DNA of 64,000 bases from a bacterium (GTDB taxonomy: Bacteria > Chloroflexota > Anaerolineae > Caldilineales > Caldilineaceae). Every line of letters begins with the position of its first letter. Position 1 is the first letter of the stretch. Positions 63,107 to 64,000 of the stretch are shown piece after piece. The notes under the pieces are model-generated. The model was not told the DNA's origin. It saw nothing but the letters and a program-made list of their open reading frames with translations, and did no database searches. The translations under genes and the position numbers were made by a program. The DNA lies in contig WGMT01000035.1 of NCBI GenBank assembly GCA_016124945.1, positions 1-64,000 of the forward strand, given 5' to 3'.

Positions 63107-64000
63107 TCAGTGCTTGTGACCGTTGCCGTTTTGACGGCCGTTGCTTCCGCTCATTTGTCCGCTGATGCGGTGACCGTGGACAATGTTGCCTTCTAGAGCC
63201 ACCCGTTGCGATGGCAGCGGTTGCGGTGGTGTAAATACCGTCTCATGCGTCACCGGCGCTGTGACTGCTTCCACCTTAAACTGTTGGGTCAACTCGCTGA
63301 GGAAGGTGGCCATGTCTGCCAGTTGCTCCGCCGCCGAGACCGTTTCGGCCACCTGATCGCTAACGCTGCGTGCACTCTGCGACACTTCTTCAATGGCGGC
63401 ATTGTTTTCTTCGCTAATCGCCGACAAATGGGTGATCACATCGAGGATGCCCTGGCTGTCTGTGGCCAGTTCTGTGGCGGCGATGTGACTGCCTTGCATC
63501 ACATCCATCATCTGGCGCAAGGTCTTCCGCATAGCCTTGCCGCTCTCGTCCATTTCGCCGATGGTGCCGCTCAGGCGTGTCATCTGCTGAGAAACGGCTT
63601 CGACGGTCTGGCGGATTTGGTGTAACGCCTCTTCTGCTTCGGCGGCCATGGCCAGCCCGGCGCTCATCTCTTTGTCGCTCTCCGACATGGCAGAGACAGC
63701 CTCCGCTGACGTATGCTGTACCGCCGTGACCAAATGGCCGATCTCCTGCGCCGAACGACCTGCACGCTCAGCCAGTTTACGGACTTCATCTGCCACCACA
63801 GCAAAGCCCTTACCGTGTTCGCCGGCGCGGGCCGCTTCAATGGCTGCATTTAACGCCAGGAGATTGGTCTGCTCGGCGATGCCCTCAATCGTCTGCACAA
63901 TGTGGCCGATCTCTTCAGAACGCCGCCCCATTTCGCCGACCCGCGCCGCCACGCCACTGGTTGACTTGACAATGGATTGCATGCGGCCAATCGTGCGCCC
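63107..64000 (-). CDS. Methyl-accepting chemotaxis protein, signalling domain (partial)
   Basis: 298 residues visible, N-terminus beyond the right edge. The MCP hairpin tip reads IEGIAEQTNLLALNAAIEAA then RAGEHGKGFAVVADEVRKLA, unmistakable. It relays receptor signals to CheA/CheW. The C-terminus is low-complexity (NGRQNGNGHKH) and lacks a CheR-docking pentapeptide. Confidence 0.93.
   Translation of the reverse strand, partial: GRTIGRMQSIVKSTSGVAARVGEMGRRSEEIGHIVQTIEGIAEQTNLLALNAAIEAARAGEHGKGFAVVADEVRKLAERAGRSAQEIGHLVTAVQHTSAEAVSAMSESDKEMSAGLAMAAEAEEALHQIRQTVEAVSQQMTRLSGTIGEMDESGKAMRKTLRQMMDVMQGSHIAATELATDSQGILDVITHLSAISEENNAAIEEVSQSARSVSDQVAETVSAAEQLADMATFLSELTQQFKVEAVTAPVTHETVFTPPQPLPSQRVALEGNIVHGHRISGQMSGSNGRQNGNGHKH

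Overview
The window looks like a chromosomal segment of a Chloroflexota bacterium, probably near Caldilineales/Anaerolineae. This is inferred from gene content and was not tested by phylogeny. Supporting signs are very large secreted proteins built from regulatory-like Ig folds, FG-GAP and LVIVD propellers that end in a short xYLPxx tail; Tat-type lipoprotein binding proteins of sugar and peptide ABC importers; a CHAT/sigma-factor neighbourhood; and many intergenic inverted repeats carrying CACGAAGGCACACGAAG-like words. No rRNA, tRNA, CRISPR array or transposase was seen.

Layout. 1-8887: two giant secreted surface proteins on the minus strand; the first runs off the left edge. 9025-13744: a sigma-70-like factor flanked by long inverted repeats, a double zinc-finger anti-sigma-like protein, and a TPR-CHAT protease. 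13798-19970: two more secreted proteins; the larger joins 14 FG-GAP repeats to a CLCA-like zinc protease motif. 19997-24253: an ABC-2 export system (ATPase and two permeases). 24626-32991: metabolism and transport (uncharacterised protein plus class V aminotransferase, PhyH-type dioxygenase, family 5 binding protein, YetF-like protein, CPT-like kinase, MFS). 33315-37547: histidine kinase and two response regulators in one operon.

37588-40437 is the most unusual locus. It is a compact minus-strand operon of two short precursor-like peptides, a PqqD-like recognition protein, an HPr-kinase-like ATPase and a family 2 glycosyltransferase. Both peptides carry the lasso-peptide leader signature YxxPxLxxxGxxxxxTxG, yet only 8-9 residues follow it and no lasso cyclase or leader peptidase gene is in the window. 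The repeated tag differs at four bases between the two copies, all synonymous. I propose a non-lasso RiPP-like peptide-tailoring system.

40815-46663: two sugar ABC importers, the second without an intact binding protein. 46835-50342: an uncharacterised protein, an M20 amidohydrolase and a rifampin ADP-ribosyltransferase (Arr). 50400-57658: a region of acquired and decayed genes: DNA methyltransferase fragments, a TetR regulator, three related membrane proteins around an SDR enzyme, a HEPN/MNT pair, HigA with a scarred HigB, and a collapsed PstI/BsuBI-type restriction-modification locus. 57710-60828: a surface-glycan operon (glycosyltransferase, GtrA, O-antigen ligase). 61072-63045: an LVIVD propeller surface protein. 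The window ends inside a chemotaxis receptor gene.
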